Of a stretch of 64,000 nt of DNA, positions 13,796 to 25,789 are shown in pieces (position 1 is the stretch's first letter; every line of letters begins with the position of its first letter). Under the pieces are notes generated by a model. That model had not been told where the DNA came from. It searched no databases and was given only the letters and a program-made list of their open reading frames with translations. The stretch is taken from assembly GCA_037957365.1 (NCBI GenBank), contig JARHVA010005488.1, positions 758,501 to 822,500 on the forward strand. The letters run 5' to 3'. Made by a program: the position numbers and the translations under genes. Origin of the DNA: Torreya grandis (Eukaryota > Streptophyta > Pinopsida > Cupressales > Taxaceae).

Positions 13796-14821
13796 TGAAT
13801 AATAATACAAGAGGGGATTTATTTATGTTTTAGTAAGATAAAACTTAATAAAAACACATAAGTAAATATAACACCTCAATCCTATCCACTCAAGGAGCAA
13901 GAGAACAATGCAAGTAACAAATAATAGAAGATAAAACAAGTATTATTCACCTTCCTTGTGAGCAAGAGTTACATGTTGACCTTGGAGGAATATGATCAAA
14001 CATGTTCTCAAAGAGTATTTGACAATGGTGCTCTTTGCATCATTTTTCCTTGTCACCTTGTCAATTTTTGGCTTGGCTTTGGAAATATGTAGCAATCTAT
14101 CAATAATTCTGCATTATAACATTACAAGAAAGCTTTGACTCTCAACAATTGAACATTATAACATTACATTAAAAAACTCCCTTTTTTAAGGACCTTATAA
14201 CTTCTATTTATAGGTTTTCCATTTAACTCTAACCCAAGTGAAGTTAGGTTAGCATTAAATGTGTTTAGGTTTAGCTTAGCCCTAGTTGAGTTACATATGG
14301 AACAAGCAATTAATATTTGGGATAGATATCCAATTTATTAAGCATGGCTCTCTATTTTTGAGTTTAAGTATTTAATGGAGATATCCTCAATTCCTTGATT
14401 TTGAGGATGATGACATATCATGACCTCAATTTTATTAGAATTTCATTTTTTTTAAATTAAGATTCACTTATTGCACATAGAAATTTACTTAAGTATTTAA
14501 TTTTATTTGTTTAGTTAATTCATTTTTCTTAGCATTTTTACATTTTTGGAATTGTTTAAGTTCCCCACTTAATGGGTCCAAAGGCCAATCTATCAATTTT
14601 CAAGGTTGCAAGTTAAATGGATATGAATCTATGAGAAGTTACTATTGTGTATAGGATAATACCCCAAATAGGGATGCCTCAACATAATTATAGGTACCAA
14701 TGTCTAGTGTGAAAATAAAATTGGGACATTTAGTGATTCCTAAGATTAATTTGCATTATTTGATAAAGTTCAATCTAAAGTCTGGTTGGAACACAGTTGT
14801 GGAAAAAATGGGGTGTCTACA
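13796..14821 (-). repeat. E2 5' LTR
   Basis: Partner of 2,317-3,314, about 1,026 bp. It ends on the + strand in GGTGTCTACA at 14,821, so in sense it starts TGTAGACACC exactly as E1's LTR does. The inner edge near 13,796 is placed where similarity to the other LTR begins (TGAATAATAAT versus TGAGATAATAAT) and is uncertain by several bases. Confidence 0.75.
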
Positions 14822-16150
14822 CGCCCAAATTCCACACCACAATACAACATACCCTAAAATTAAAATATCATTTCTTCTCCCCAAACACAATAAATACTTC
14901 AACAAACCACCATGAAACCTAAAATAACTCAACCCACTTGAAACCAATCTAAACCAACCATACCCTATCAACACAAATTTAATTTTACCTTGAACCCTCC
15001 TTCTTAGGAGCTTTTACAACACTATGAACTTATATCTAACAATCCTTCCAAAGGTTATGATGACTAGGATCCTATTTTGTAACTTTACCATCTTCCATTT
15101 AAAATACCTTTCTTAGAATTAATGAGAACTTCTAGCCATCATTGAAACATCCTAATGAATTTTTTATTCAAAATGAACATCCCTCATCCTCCTCTTATAG
15201 GAGGTGAAGCTACCTTATCTAGATCCAAAGATAGTATACTTAAAAATTGTGAAGAGATGTCTATCCACATTAATGAAATAGTGGACACTTTTCTCTCACT
15301 TAAAGTCCCTATTTCTTCCATGATTCCCAATAAGATATTACTTTGTGTGGATGATCCTACTCTATTAATTAGCATCTAAATCAATGATATCCAAGTTAAG
15401 CATGCTTTAATTTATGAAGGTTTATGCACTTATGTTGCCTCCCTTGACTTCATTAAGACACTTGTATATTTTGACTACAACCTCAAATCTACATGTATTA
15501 CATGTCAAGGCTATGATAGAAGGAAAATGCCTCCTTTAGGTTGTGTTTATTTCCCATTATAATTCCTCTTGTTACCATCCATGTGAAAGTTATGATATTT
15601 AAATTTATTTTTTCCTAAAATATATTACTTGGTTGACCTTTGATTCATCATATGAGAACAATCACTTCATCTATATTCTAATGTGTTAAATTCCCTCATA
15701 ATGGAGCTATTATCAAGACTCAAGGGGACATGAACCCTTGGAATTTTGAAAAATTATAAGAATGCAGTGTCTTTAAAATATCTACCTTTGAACCCTTACC
15801 TAGTATCCCATTTTGATAATCCCAACACTTCAATTATCCAATCAACTCCACTTGAGGCTATAATGGTCACCCTGAATTGATTGGGAACATTCCACCTAAC
15901 CTCTCAAACTCTGATGATGATGAGCCAAATGAGATAAACCTCAAGATCAAAACCTCAAATCTTTCCCCTCACATCATCACCCAAATCACTCCTTATCTTC
16001 AAATTTGATCCCATTAACTACCTTTTGATGACATACCCATTATCTTAACCAAAAATAGACACTCCATTCATCATGCTTCCTCAGATGATAAAATCATTCC
16101 TACATGTGCCATCAGCTTGCATACATTAGACCATCATGATGGTTATGATT
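14822..16150 (+). pseudogene. Decayed Ty3/gypsy protease fragment
   Basis: From about 15,155 the translation runs through a polar segment, then a retropepsin-like region. This contains HALIYEGLCTYVASLDFIKTL, where a D(S/G)GA-type active site is expected but is degraded to Y-E-G. A cysteine-containing ITCQGYDRR stretch follows, and then NILLG-x-PLIHHM...CVKFPHNG near 15.62-15.7 kb, which is the conserved ILLGRPW block. No intact frame longer than 74 codons. 14,822-15,154 has no readable coding. It has the same orientation as the gag fragment at 1-1,560 and could be the other half of the element that E2 interrupted. No target duplication is left to prove it. Confidence 0.55.
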
Positions 16151-18369
16151 TATATGACCCATTCTTAGCTATATTTATCTAATATATATATATATATTCA
16201 AAAATTCTTTTTTATCACTCTTCTTTATGTTAGTTTGTTCATTCTTCTTCTAGCATTCCTTCTTTTATGGTACCTAATACTAGTTTTCCACTATTATTCA
16301 CATAGTAGAGATGGAACACTCATATGGTATGAATCCCATCATAAAATATACCCTCAATATTATGATCATAGATCATGCCATGATAGGACCTTATAATTTT
16401 TCTAGATACCATGACCCTCATAGTCTGCTTCCTCTAAAGATGTTAGACACCGTGCTTAGACCTGCTGCATAGCTAGCTTTTCCTTTAGATGAGCCTCATC
16501 TAGTTTTTTCTCTAGCTCTCCCCTTTCTTGATTATGGTATTCTTTCCTTACCATAGTTTTATCCCTTTCCCACAAAATGGGAATATCAGTCTTATTGTGA
16601 TATTAATAAAGTTGCTAGTTATTAGACCAAAGATTGTTATTTATATCATTAGCCCTAGGATTATCCTCCCATCCCTTCATCTAATAGACCCCTACAATAT
16701 ACTAATAAATGTATTTATTTATTTTAAAATATAAATATCCACTCTCATACCCACTACCTAAAACTTAGGTAGTGCATCAACACATTGCACCCAACCATTG
16801 CTCAGTCTAAAGATAAGACCATACCTCCTCGTAAGCTATTATAAAAGTATATCTCTAATCATGGGGAAGTACACTATATTTTTCACCAGTGTGGTACACA
16901 TTATAATGATCAATTATAAGTACTCCAACATCATATTTTTTAATTCCCATAGTTGAAAGCAACACTAGTTATTCATCCTCCTGCAGGTCACCCATGTAAG
17001 AAGGATCCTCATTCTTAGCCAATTATACCTCCTTCTAGCTCCATATACCATTTACATCAAGAAATGCATTCCTCTCCTTGAGAATCCCATTTAGGATATA
17101 CCAAAATATCATTTATCTTCATGAGATACACTTAATTTTTAATTTGAGATGATACAAAAGAAAGTCTTTGCACAACTTTATGCAAAGATTGATGAGACTC
17201 TGGCTAGCATCATAATTTGGCTTCATAGAGATGTTTTAGATGTTATGGATAATATTTATGGTTAAATATATCAATATTTATGAACAAGATATGGTTTTAT
17301 TACAAATTATTCTATTTTATGATTTGGATTAGATTTATGATCCATTTACATAAATCTTATATAGTTGACTATATGTCAAATTTGATTTCACTTATCTATT
17401 ATGTGTTTTACATGGTTTCATTCTCTTCAAAATTTTATTATAGCTTGTTAACATTATTTTCATGGATGAAAACATATATTTATTATTTCACTTATTTCAT
17501 GGATTCTTTTACTTTCTCAATAATGACTATTTGATATCATATTACCCTAAAAAATTAGATAATTATTATTGTGACTTGGTTATATAACCTTGATTCCCTT
17601 AGTATTATATACATACCATATATCAATTATCAAAAAAGACTTCTCATTGTAATAATACCATACATCAATCTATTTTGATCTCTCTCTTACCTTTTTCCCC
17701 TCTCACATACTAAGCATACACATGGTTAAAACTTGAGATTACATATTGGTTCATAGGTAAGCCTAAGTGTTTAGTCATTCATATCCTTGTTACTTAGCCT
17801 TCTTTAAACCAAAGTCTAAATCTCTATCATGTGTATCACTTTTATCACTCATGTTGGTTATTCCAAATTCGGATAGAGGAGGAATCATAAATTCCATAAA
17901 AAGTTAAAATCCAAATCCTTTAAACAAAATCCAATGATTCAAAAATCAACATATAATTCAAAAATATAATCACACCAAAAGATGTGATTCATTGCACATC
18001 TCATATTATTAATCAAAGCTCAAACTCCACAATTGGCCTCATGATAGAGTCAAGGTCCATTAGGGTGTGGTAGGCTAGTATAATGGGATAGGAGAACAAA
18101 AAATCTATAAGTGTTACCTACTTTATTATGTAAGTACCCAATATTCACACTAGACTGATGACTCTATAAGAGGTCCTAAGGAATGGGTAATATTTTATGG
18201 GAAGATAGGACCATTTTAAATTCCTTGTTTATATAAACTTCATAAGTTGATCTTAGTATCTGACCTATTTTCCTATTTATCTTTGTGATTATTATGATAA
18301 CTTATCCTTTGTATTTTTATAGTTACTAAACTCTTATCGTATCTAATTTTTACCTAGTATGCCTCATAT
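16151..18369. other. Unassigned repetitive DNA
   Basis: No confident gene. A weak zinc-knuckle-like FHQCGTHYNDQ translation (+ strand, about 16,885-16,920) hints at another decayed gag, and a (TA)n run sits near 16,183-16,197. 17,280-17,534 is open for 84 codons but has the biased Ile/Tyr/Phe composition of AT-rich non-coding DNA. Confidence 0.3.
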
Positions 18370-18539
18370 TGTAGACACTAAAAATTCACACATGATAGTT
18401 TCAAATGTCACAATTCCCTTGAACCACCTCAAGACCCCCTTGGTTCCAACCATTGTCCTTTTTATAACCTAACCTAGCCTAAGTTAGTTAAACTACTAGA
18501 TAAAACCCACCTTTCAACCAAACCTACCTTTGACCCCTA

Positions 18540-18590
18540 ACCATCGATGGTCAAGGTGACTGTCGATGGTCACTTTGACTATCAATAATC
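18540..18590. repeat. 19-bp palindromic repeat, upstream array of E4 5' LTR
   Basis: Three units start at 18,540, 18,559 and 18,578, exactly 19 bp apart. The first is the perfect 12-bp palindrome ACCATCGATGGT and later ones are decayed versions. The matching array in the 3' LTR is at about 48,565-48,620. It lies about 150-200 bp upstream of the TATA-like box, so an enhancer-type role is possible. Confidence 0.8.
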
Positions 18591-18738
18591 AAGTTACACC
18601 ATTTGAGGTAACTCCACTAACCCTTAACTCTACCTTGATGTTTTATAATTAGCTTGTCTAAATCTATGTGAGCCATTACATGCATGAGTTATAATTATAA
18701 ATTCTAGTTAAAATCTTGTTGCACCTCTCCTTCCTTGC

Positions 18739-18746
18739 CTATAAGA
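18739..18746 (+). promoter_or_regulatory. TATA-like box of E4 LTR
   Basis: CTATAAGA within GCCTATAAGAGGAG. It is preserved in the 3' LTR copy at 48,766-48,773 while flanking sequence has diverged. Position within the LTR suits the U3/R boundary. No transcription evidence is available from sequence. Confidence 0.45.
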
Positions 18747-19108
18747 GGAGAAGAGTAGGAGGTAAAGATCCATCCACAACTATCAAGAGCTTTTGCATCC
18801 AGAGTTTTTTTGTAGGCGTTCTTCTAGCAATCTAGTGATCTAACCATCACATCAAAAATCCAACTTGTCATCATCCCTTGGTTGATATACAAGTACCATT
18901 ACTCTACTAAAATCATGTTAGAATCCATCAATAATCCAACCACCTCAACCACTCATCTAACTATCCTCCAAAAAGTTAAGTATTTATTTTCCATTATTTA
19001 ATTACTTTGTTTGTATTTCACAACCATCCTAGTATAAACCCATCTCCCAGAATTGCCTTTTGGAATCTCATCAATTATCCATTTATTAACCAAACCCAAT
19101 ACATAGTA

Positions 19109-19215
19109 ACTATTGATGGTTAACTTGACCATCGATGGTCTATCCAACTATTGACAGTTGTCTCAACCACTGATGGTCACCTCAACCATAGACAATCACC
19201 TCAACCACTGATAGT
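19109..19215. repeat. 19-bp palindromic repeat, downstream array of E4 5' LTR
   Basis: Six units start at 19,109, 19,128, 19,147, 19,166, 19,185 and 19,204, with an exact 19-bp period. The best unit is ACCATCGATGGT at 19,128-19,139. The 3' LTR has seven units in the matching place (49,137-49,262), so the arrays change copy number. Confidence 0.88.
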
Positions 19216-19741
19216 CACTATGGCAAAAAATAACAGCAAGATATTTTCACCCATTTACCCTCAACCAAATCCAATTTTATTTTCATCTACCTATTCATAG
19301 ACCCCATCCTATTTTATGAAGCACACTTGACTTGTTTAGCATTAGTATTAACCTGCTTATTACTATATTAGTCATTTTAGTCTATTTCTTTATCAAGCAT
19401 TTCTTGTTTTCAATTTTATTACCTTTTGATTGTTGATGCAAGTACTTTACCTTCTATTTTCTAAGCTTAATTTTTTAAAACATGTGGATTGATATCCCTC
19501 AAGGAATCTCTTGCTTTTGACATATAGCTTGTACTAGGTAATCCACGCAGCTATCTATTTAACCAACCATTTGGTTTAGTGATGTCTTATTTTTTGGTCA
19601 TTCCTCCCAAGCCAAAGAGGAGCTCTCTACAATCATATAATTTAACTCATGCACAGCCAAATAGGTTTTTCAACCATACGTATATCTAGTTTCTTTCTTC
19701 TTCATTTCTTGGAATATAAGCTAAAATTCAATTAAACATTT

Positions 19742-19761
19742 TGGCATGCTCGATGAGACCC
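19742..19761 (+). other. E4 primer-binding site
   Basis: Three bases after the LTR end, TGGCATGCTCGATGAGACCC. It differs from E1's PBS (TGGCACGCCCGGTGGGACCC) at four positions, all C-to-T or G-to-A. The tRNA whose 3' end it would pair with begins its match at a CCA-terminal GTGCCA. I do not assign the tRNA species. Confidence 0.85.
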
Positions 19762-20684
19762 TTGAGTCTCTACTTCAGTTTTCTTTGTTTGCATCTATAT
19801 GCTCTTCTCATTATTCTATGCTCATAAATGAAATTGAAATTTATTGTTGGGTTTAAAATCAACTACATACATTGGTTTATTTCACATTTATCTCGCTTAG
19901 TTAAATTAAACAAAATTAATTCAATCATATCATCACTTGTATCACACATTAAACCAAACCACCTACATCAATCAAACATCAAACAACTTGAGACAAGGCC
20001 CAACTAGGATTTCAACACCTAGCAGTCACCTTACCCTTTCGTAACAATCCTATTTGGAGGTCATTACTAAGGGGATAAATAACTTAGCTCTCTAATTGAG
20101 TATAAACTTTGGAAATTGATATATATTGGCTAAGCACCTGACACCCTTATCTTTGTAGTGTGGGAAGTGAGGAGGTAGGCCTCAATACCAAGACACATAT
20201 TGATTCCCAATACATATCCTTTTGAGAGCCTAAACACAACCTAAAATGAACCATAGACTTCTTTTCTATTACCTACTCTACAAGCCAATTTTAGTCACAT
20301 AATTTATTGAAAGCATAAGGCATAAGATAAAAGAGAGACTAAAAGGAACTTTAGGACTTAATGTACCTTTTAGAGTGTGATTGTTTTTCTTGATCATTTA
20401 TTATCTTCTCTTTGTTTGAGTGATGAGATTATTTGTGTATTATCTCTCCCTTGTCTTATATGGTTATAACTCACCAGTAGTGAAGTAACCTAATAGAATA
20501 AAACCCATCACCAATCTAATCAACCTCTTCTACCTCCTCATCCATGAAGTACATTTCTAAACCATAAAACTCTCCCCATCCTTTAGGAAGTCCTTCTTTC
20601 CATTAGGAAGTTCTTCAAAGAGATACAAACTTTTCCACCTTCTTAGATAATAATCTTTTTACCCTTCAACATTATCTTAACACC
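19762..20684 (+). other. E4 leader
   Basis: Untranslated leader between PBS and gag, with no gene. About 19,990-20,250 is the decayed counterpart of E1's 46,745-46,500 block, sharing GAGACAAGGCCC and TTGGCTAAGC. E1's 40-bp palindrome array is not recognisable here. Confidence 0.6.
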
Positions 20685-23600
20685 ATGCCTCACCATACCC
20701 CTACCTTGGTTTCACTTATGGAACCACCTTATGGTATGCCTTCCCACCCTATGAGAAACACTTCCATTGCCATAGTCACCACCCAACCATTGAATACCCA
20801 AGCTTCCTCATATACCAATAATCCCTTTGATAAAACTATGAAAAACCAACCTACCCAGCCTATAAACACCTTTATACCTTCCACCCCCACCAACAACTCA
20901 TCTACCTTAGGAAAAACCCAACCACTAACATTACCAACCTTCCTTCAGCTACCCCCAATCCACTAACCACTACCCCACTTCAAAATATTGTGTTGTTTAT
21001 ACCTTTTACCATACCACCCATTAGTACAAAGGTCACTACACTTCCTTTGATCACTAACCTAACCATCGATCCTACCCAATAGGTACTCATTTCACTAAAC
21101 CTGGGTTACATCCCCAACCCATAAGGGCATGTGCCTCTACTGCTACCCAACCACTTGCATATACCTACCCCTACATAGTTTCTACCCAACCACCAATGTC
21201 CATGTACCAATTTGTGGTAACTCCTCAATTTATTACCAGTTATCAGTATGCCACCCAACCATAACAATAATATTCACCTTAAAACCTTCTGAGCACCTAA
21301 TCCCAAATGGATCTAATGAAATGCTCATGGAGAAAATGACCACTTTAGAGTCATCCATTTATGGGGCCCATAAAATTTTATCATATGACCATATCTATAA
21401 TGAACCCATTCACCCATCTACCCTTATCAAAAAATATCTCCCTTAGTGGGAGGTTCTCAAGTTTTCTAAATTTCAAATTAAATAGGATCCCTAATACCAC
21501 CTTAGGGCATTTAGGCATGCATGTTATTTGATACCCTACATGATGCCCTCCTTGTTTATAACTTCCCCATATCCTTGTCTGGTCTAGTTTTTGGATTGGT
21601 ATAATGCCATATCCAAACATTCCCTCTTCTCTTTCACCTAATTAGCTCAAATTTTCTTGGATCACTCTTTGATAAACATCTCCAATAAAGTTTTCATCAC
21701 TGACCTTTACTCTATCTAGCAATCGATGAAGAATCTATTGCTAATTTTTTAGATCATTAGAAGAGCCTGATCAATCAACTCTCCTTCTCTTTTCCCCAAC
21801 CTAAACTGATAGAAAAAACTTCTTGAGCATATGCTAAGCACATCTCTTATACATTACATGTTCAAATTTTTATAACCTTTGACAAAGATTTTATCATGTT
21901 GTGCAAGCTCAAAAATAGAGCCATCGATGAAGAAAAATTAAAGTTGAAAAAAAAACTCTACCTATAAAACCAATGAGGTCCCTTCCTCTAAACCAAGAAA
22001 CTAAACCAATACCAATTCTAAGAACAAGGTAACTAAAAATGTGGTTATCCTTAAAACTTCTCCTCTAACATCTATCAAATAATCAAATTTCTCTAACTCC
22101 TCAACTCAAAAAATGAGAAACCAAAAAAAAAGCAATTAGAATCAATTTAATCCACTTGGGGAATCTTATACTTTAATCCTAGAGAAGTTACTAAAATCCA
22201 ATATCATACAACTTCCTCCCATCAAGCCCCCTCAAAAATTTTATTCTTCTCATCCTACACCCAATTAGTACAATAAAAATGACCTATGTGCTTTCCATAG
22301 GGTAGTGGGGCATGAAATTAGTAGGTGTAACACTTTCAAGAGAGTTGTCCAAACCCTCATTGACAAGGGGGAAATTACATTATACAACCCCAATGCACCT
22401 TTGAACCAAGCCCTTGACATTTTTAGACAACTTTTTCCCAATCATGCACATACCAAAAATGAGAGCAACAAAGTTCAGTCTTGTCATGACACCCATACCA
22501 TCAATATCATTCTTGACATGCTCATTACTAAATAACCTACCTCCCAATCTACATATTATTTACCCTCTCCACTTATTGAGGTAGTGGAGTTACCTTCTCT
22601 TTTGGAGACCCAAGCCAAAGAAGTAACCTTTTCCTCTCCTCCTCCTATTGAGGTAGTGCAGTTATCTTCTCCTCTTTCAGAAACCTACATTGAGGAAGTA
22701 AACTTTTCCTCCATCTCACCTATTGAGGTAGTGGATTCATCAACCCCTCATTCAACAAACATACTCAAGAAAGCAACCATCACCACTTTACCTTCTCCTT
22801 CAACCATTGACCAACTCACTGCCCCTTTAAAAATCACTCCTAAAGAGGAAATCACCATGTTTTCACCTCCCACAGAGGAGTCACCCATCCAAACCTTACG
22901 TCCTTTTATTGAGGAAAAGGATGAGGTCACCATCCCCATATCTCAACCTATGGGTTTATCTTTTGATCCCACTACCTAGGGAATAAAACTAATCTACAAA
23001 CCCTTCTCTAGATTAGTTTAGAAATTGGAATTTGTCTCCAAACCTAACATAAATTGAGCCACATTTTGGAAATAATTATGGCTGCCTTACATCACTAAAC
23101 AAAAACCTCCAACCACACCTTTGGTAGATGAACCCACCACTCCTATTATCCAACCCCTTACCTTATCAACCAAACCAATAAAAATATCTATCCACCCAAC
23201 CATTTCTCAACCATCCCATGCAACTAATGCCAAAATAACCAAATCATCTTCTCCCACCAAAACAACCAAAAACTTTGGCATCTTCCCTACGTAGAGCCTT
23301 AATCACCCATCCCTAAAACTAGAGCTTGCCTTACTAGACCCACTAACCAAGAACCAAACAAAACCAACCAAGGATGTAAAACCACCAAGAGGCCACAAGG
23401 CTAATTTTCTACCTCCCTTAACCTTACCCTCTATCTTGGGACCTCATCCCTTCACTTTGGCTAAGAAGTTGACCATCTCACCCAAAATCCCACTTCCACT
23501 ATTGGTTACACCAACACACTTGCTTTATGACACACCCATCTTCACTAATCATCCTACCTCTACTTTATCAACTTTTACCTTACCAAAACCAAAACCATCA

Positions 23601-24420
23601 ACTAAGAACACTACCCTATCCAGACCATCTATTATTAAACCTATTTCCAAAATAGCTTCCATCTCACCAACCAAGGCCAAAGCCTCTAAACCCTTACCAC
23701 ATTTATCTGAGTCTTACTCAACTATTTTCCAAATGTTATTGAAATATTCTTGTTTGACCTTACCTCCTATGGGACCATTGGACCCTCTCAATCCAAAACT
23801 AGTCTAGTATAATGACCGCTAAGTGTGTTCCTATCACAAGACATCAGGGCATGACATAGAGAACTACAAAGATCTCTAAACCATAATCCATTAGCTCTAT
23901 GATGAAGATAACCTATTAATAGATGAGCCTCCCATGAGCCTAGTACCAAACCAACAAGAAACAACCACTACCCAATGACTTCCTACTCCCTCGCTCTCAC
24001 CTCAGAGTGATGAGGAATAAAACCACTCTCCTACCCCAACTCCTCCCTCTATCCATACCATCCACATGGTCATAAGATCACAATAAAATGATAAGAGGAA
24101 TGTGAAAGTGTCCATTTCGTGGATGTATCCATCTTCTACCTCCTAACCAAACCACACCCAAAAAATTTCACCTTTAGCCAAACCTAAGGTATCTATCTTA
24201 GGTACCTCTCAAGCCAACCCCTCTGAATCTATTAGAAGAGTTTTTCTCAAACAAATTCACCAAACCTTGGTGAATATGAGCCTATACAAATTGATCTCTA
24301 CCTCACCTCATCATCACCAAGTAATTATAAAGGCATTATAATCAATAAAGGTCTAACTTGAAGATCCTTAATCCATAGCATCCTTTATTGGTGCTCTCTA
24401 AATTTATAACCTTGTCTCCT
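20685..24420 (+). pseudogene. gag: E4 gag remnant with two zinc knuckles
   Basis: Reads as scattered frames. A Pro/Thr-rich N-terminal part (20,685-20,966, beginning near PYGMP as in E1) is followed by a capsid segment with LMEKMTTLESSIYGAHKILSY and NEPIHPS (21,320-21,430), corresponding to E1 gag residues 133-164. The first zinc knuckle, C-AF-H-RVVG-H-EISR-C, is at about 22,290-22,330, with DKGEITLYNPNAPLNQALDIF after it. A long Pro/Ser-rich spacer follows. The second knuckle is at about 23,825-23,870, C-SY-H-KTSG-H-DIEN with the last Cys changed to Tyr. Both knuckles align with the two in E1, so the duplication predates the split of these elements. Confidence 0.75.
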
Positions 24421-25789
24421 TCAAAGATCAAAAATACCTTCCATCTATCTTGATGACCTAGATCCCCCTCTTTTCATCATTAACTACATCAATCAAACCC
24501 ATGTCAAACAAGTTATGATTGATGAGGGAGCTAATATTAACATCATCTCTTCCCATGACCATGATAAACTCAAAATACCAAATAATGTCATGTCCAAAAC
24601 CTCAATTATCCTCTAATCCTTCAACAATACCATGGCCACTTCTCTAAGAACTATTGTCCTTCATATTCATGTAGGACCTCACACATTCCCAAAAATTTTT
24701 ATGTAGTGGAAGGTGAATTCATATATAATGTTTTACTGGGATGACCTTGGATTTGCTCTATGGGTTATGTACCTTCTACCCTTCATCATTACATAAAATT
24801 TGATCACAAAGGTTAGGTTATCACCATACAAGCTGACCCAAGTCCCTTCTCATCATGCAACATGACTTATCAACCCAACAATGTCCTCTGACCTCCATCT
24901 GACACACCCTCATTAGCTAAATACAATCCTTCAACAACAAAATTTGACATCATATCTCCTTCCACCAATGAAGCATATACTATCTCATTCATCCCCTCAA
25001 ATCAAATACCTATCATAGACCTTTTGAAATTAACATTCCATCACCTTTCACTTGGGGAATATCTCCTTCTAACCCTTTATGCCTTCCCTACTCCCCATAC
25101 ATATGAGAAACTTAATAACCAACCCAAGTTGACTCCATTATCAAAGCCATTATTCCCTTTAGACCTCTAACCTATAAAACTTATTTCATCTATGGGGGAC
25201 TTAACAAACCCCTCCATGATTCCACCACCTCTCTTTCATCTTAACCATTCACTATCATATTTTCCTACCAAGATAAACTAAGTTCACCAAGAAATACTTT
25301 CATCAATGTGATTGGAATGGATTTGGCCTTGGATGATATGAACAAGGGCCACATGAGTTGTTTCCCATTAGGACCTAGAAACCCTATTAGAAACATGGTC
25401 TAGGTTTCTCTCTACAAAACCAAGAAACCAACTCACTTCCCACCACCAAAGATGATGAGGAGATCCCATCCTCACTAACTCCCTCATCATCAAAATAAGA
25501 AGATTATAACATCATCCCATCTATATTTTTTTCCATCAACATGATCAATGTCAGACCCTTGACATATCAAAAATAAATAGAAATTGTAACCATCCCTATG
25601 ATCCATCCTAAGATGATAGGAGATGACTTTCCTACCATTAACACTATTTAGTGTCAGGATGATGATTCCATTCTCACTTGCCTTAGTGCCCCAGATTATT
25701 TTTCCATAAATCCTTACCTCTTGAGACTTCAACCATGTTAAACAAATCCACCATGGATATCAAATTGGGTACTCTAGAGAACCCCCACA
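24421..25789 (+). pseudogene. E4 protease and protease-RT linker remnant
   Basis: Protease is recognised by VMIDEGANINIIS at about 24,508-24,555, aligning with VMIDGGASINIIS in E1. A decayed ILLGRPW block lies near 24,735. Downstream, 25,315-25,350 matches the Gly-rich FGFGRYEQG segment of E1. From 25,352 to 25,560 one frame runs across the region where E1 has an in-frame TGA and a frame break: GLGFSLQ at the start, then IPSIFFSINMINVRPLTYQ, with one stop between them. That supports a single gag-pol frame in the ancestor. Confidence 0.7.

Larger units (their letters stand above)
2317..14821 (-). mobile_element. E2: old complete Tat-lineage Ty3/gypsy retrotransposon
   Basis: Two diverged direct repeats (2,317-3,314 and 13,796-14,821) flank, in minus orientation, gag (about 12.2-13.4 kb), protease (about 11.0-11.4 kb), RT, RNase H, archaeal-type RNase H and integrase (9.5 down to 6.4 kb). 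A 3-kb 3' region with hairpin repeats follows. The order and the second RNase H assign it to the Tat lineage. All reading frames are broken. No convincing 5-bp target duplication remains, and LTR edges may be off by several bases. It interrupts + strand gypsy fragments on both sides, so it may be nested in an older element. Confidence 0.8.
18370..19738 (+). repeat. E4 5' LTR
   Basis: About 1,369 bp, starting TGTAGACACT and ending AATTAAACA. It pairs with the split copy at 34,088-34,215 and 48,518-49,787. It contains two arrays of a 19-bp repeat built on the palindrome ACCATCGATGGT: three units from 18,540 and six units from 19,109. A TATA-like box lies between them at 18,739-18,746. Confidence 0.88.

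Noticed and set aside
17280..17534. 84-codon frame
   Set aside because: AT-rich composition, no start context, no similarity to known families, and no conservation in other elements here.
18365..18369. CATAT as E4 target duplication
   Set aside because: The right flank at 49,788 reads TGTCT; a shifted CATGT would overlap the LTR end, so I do not count it.
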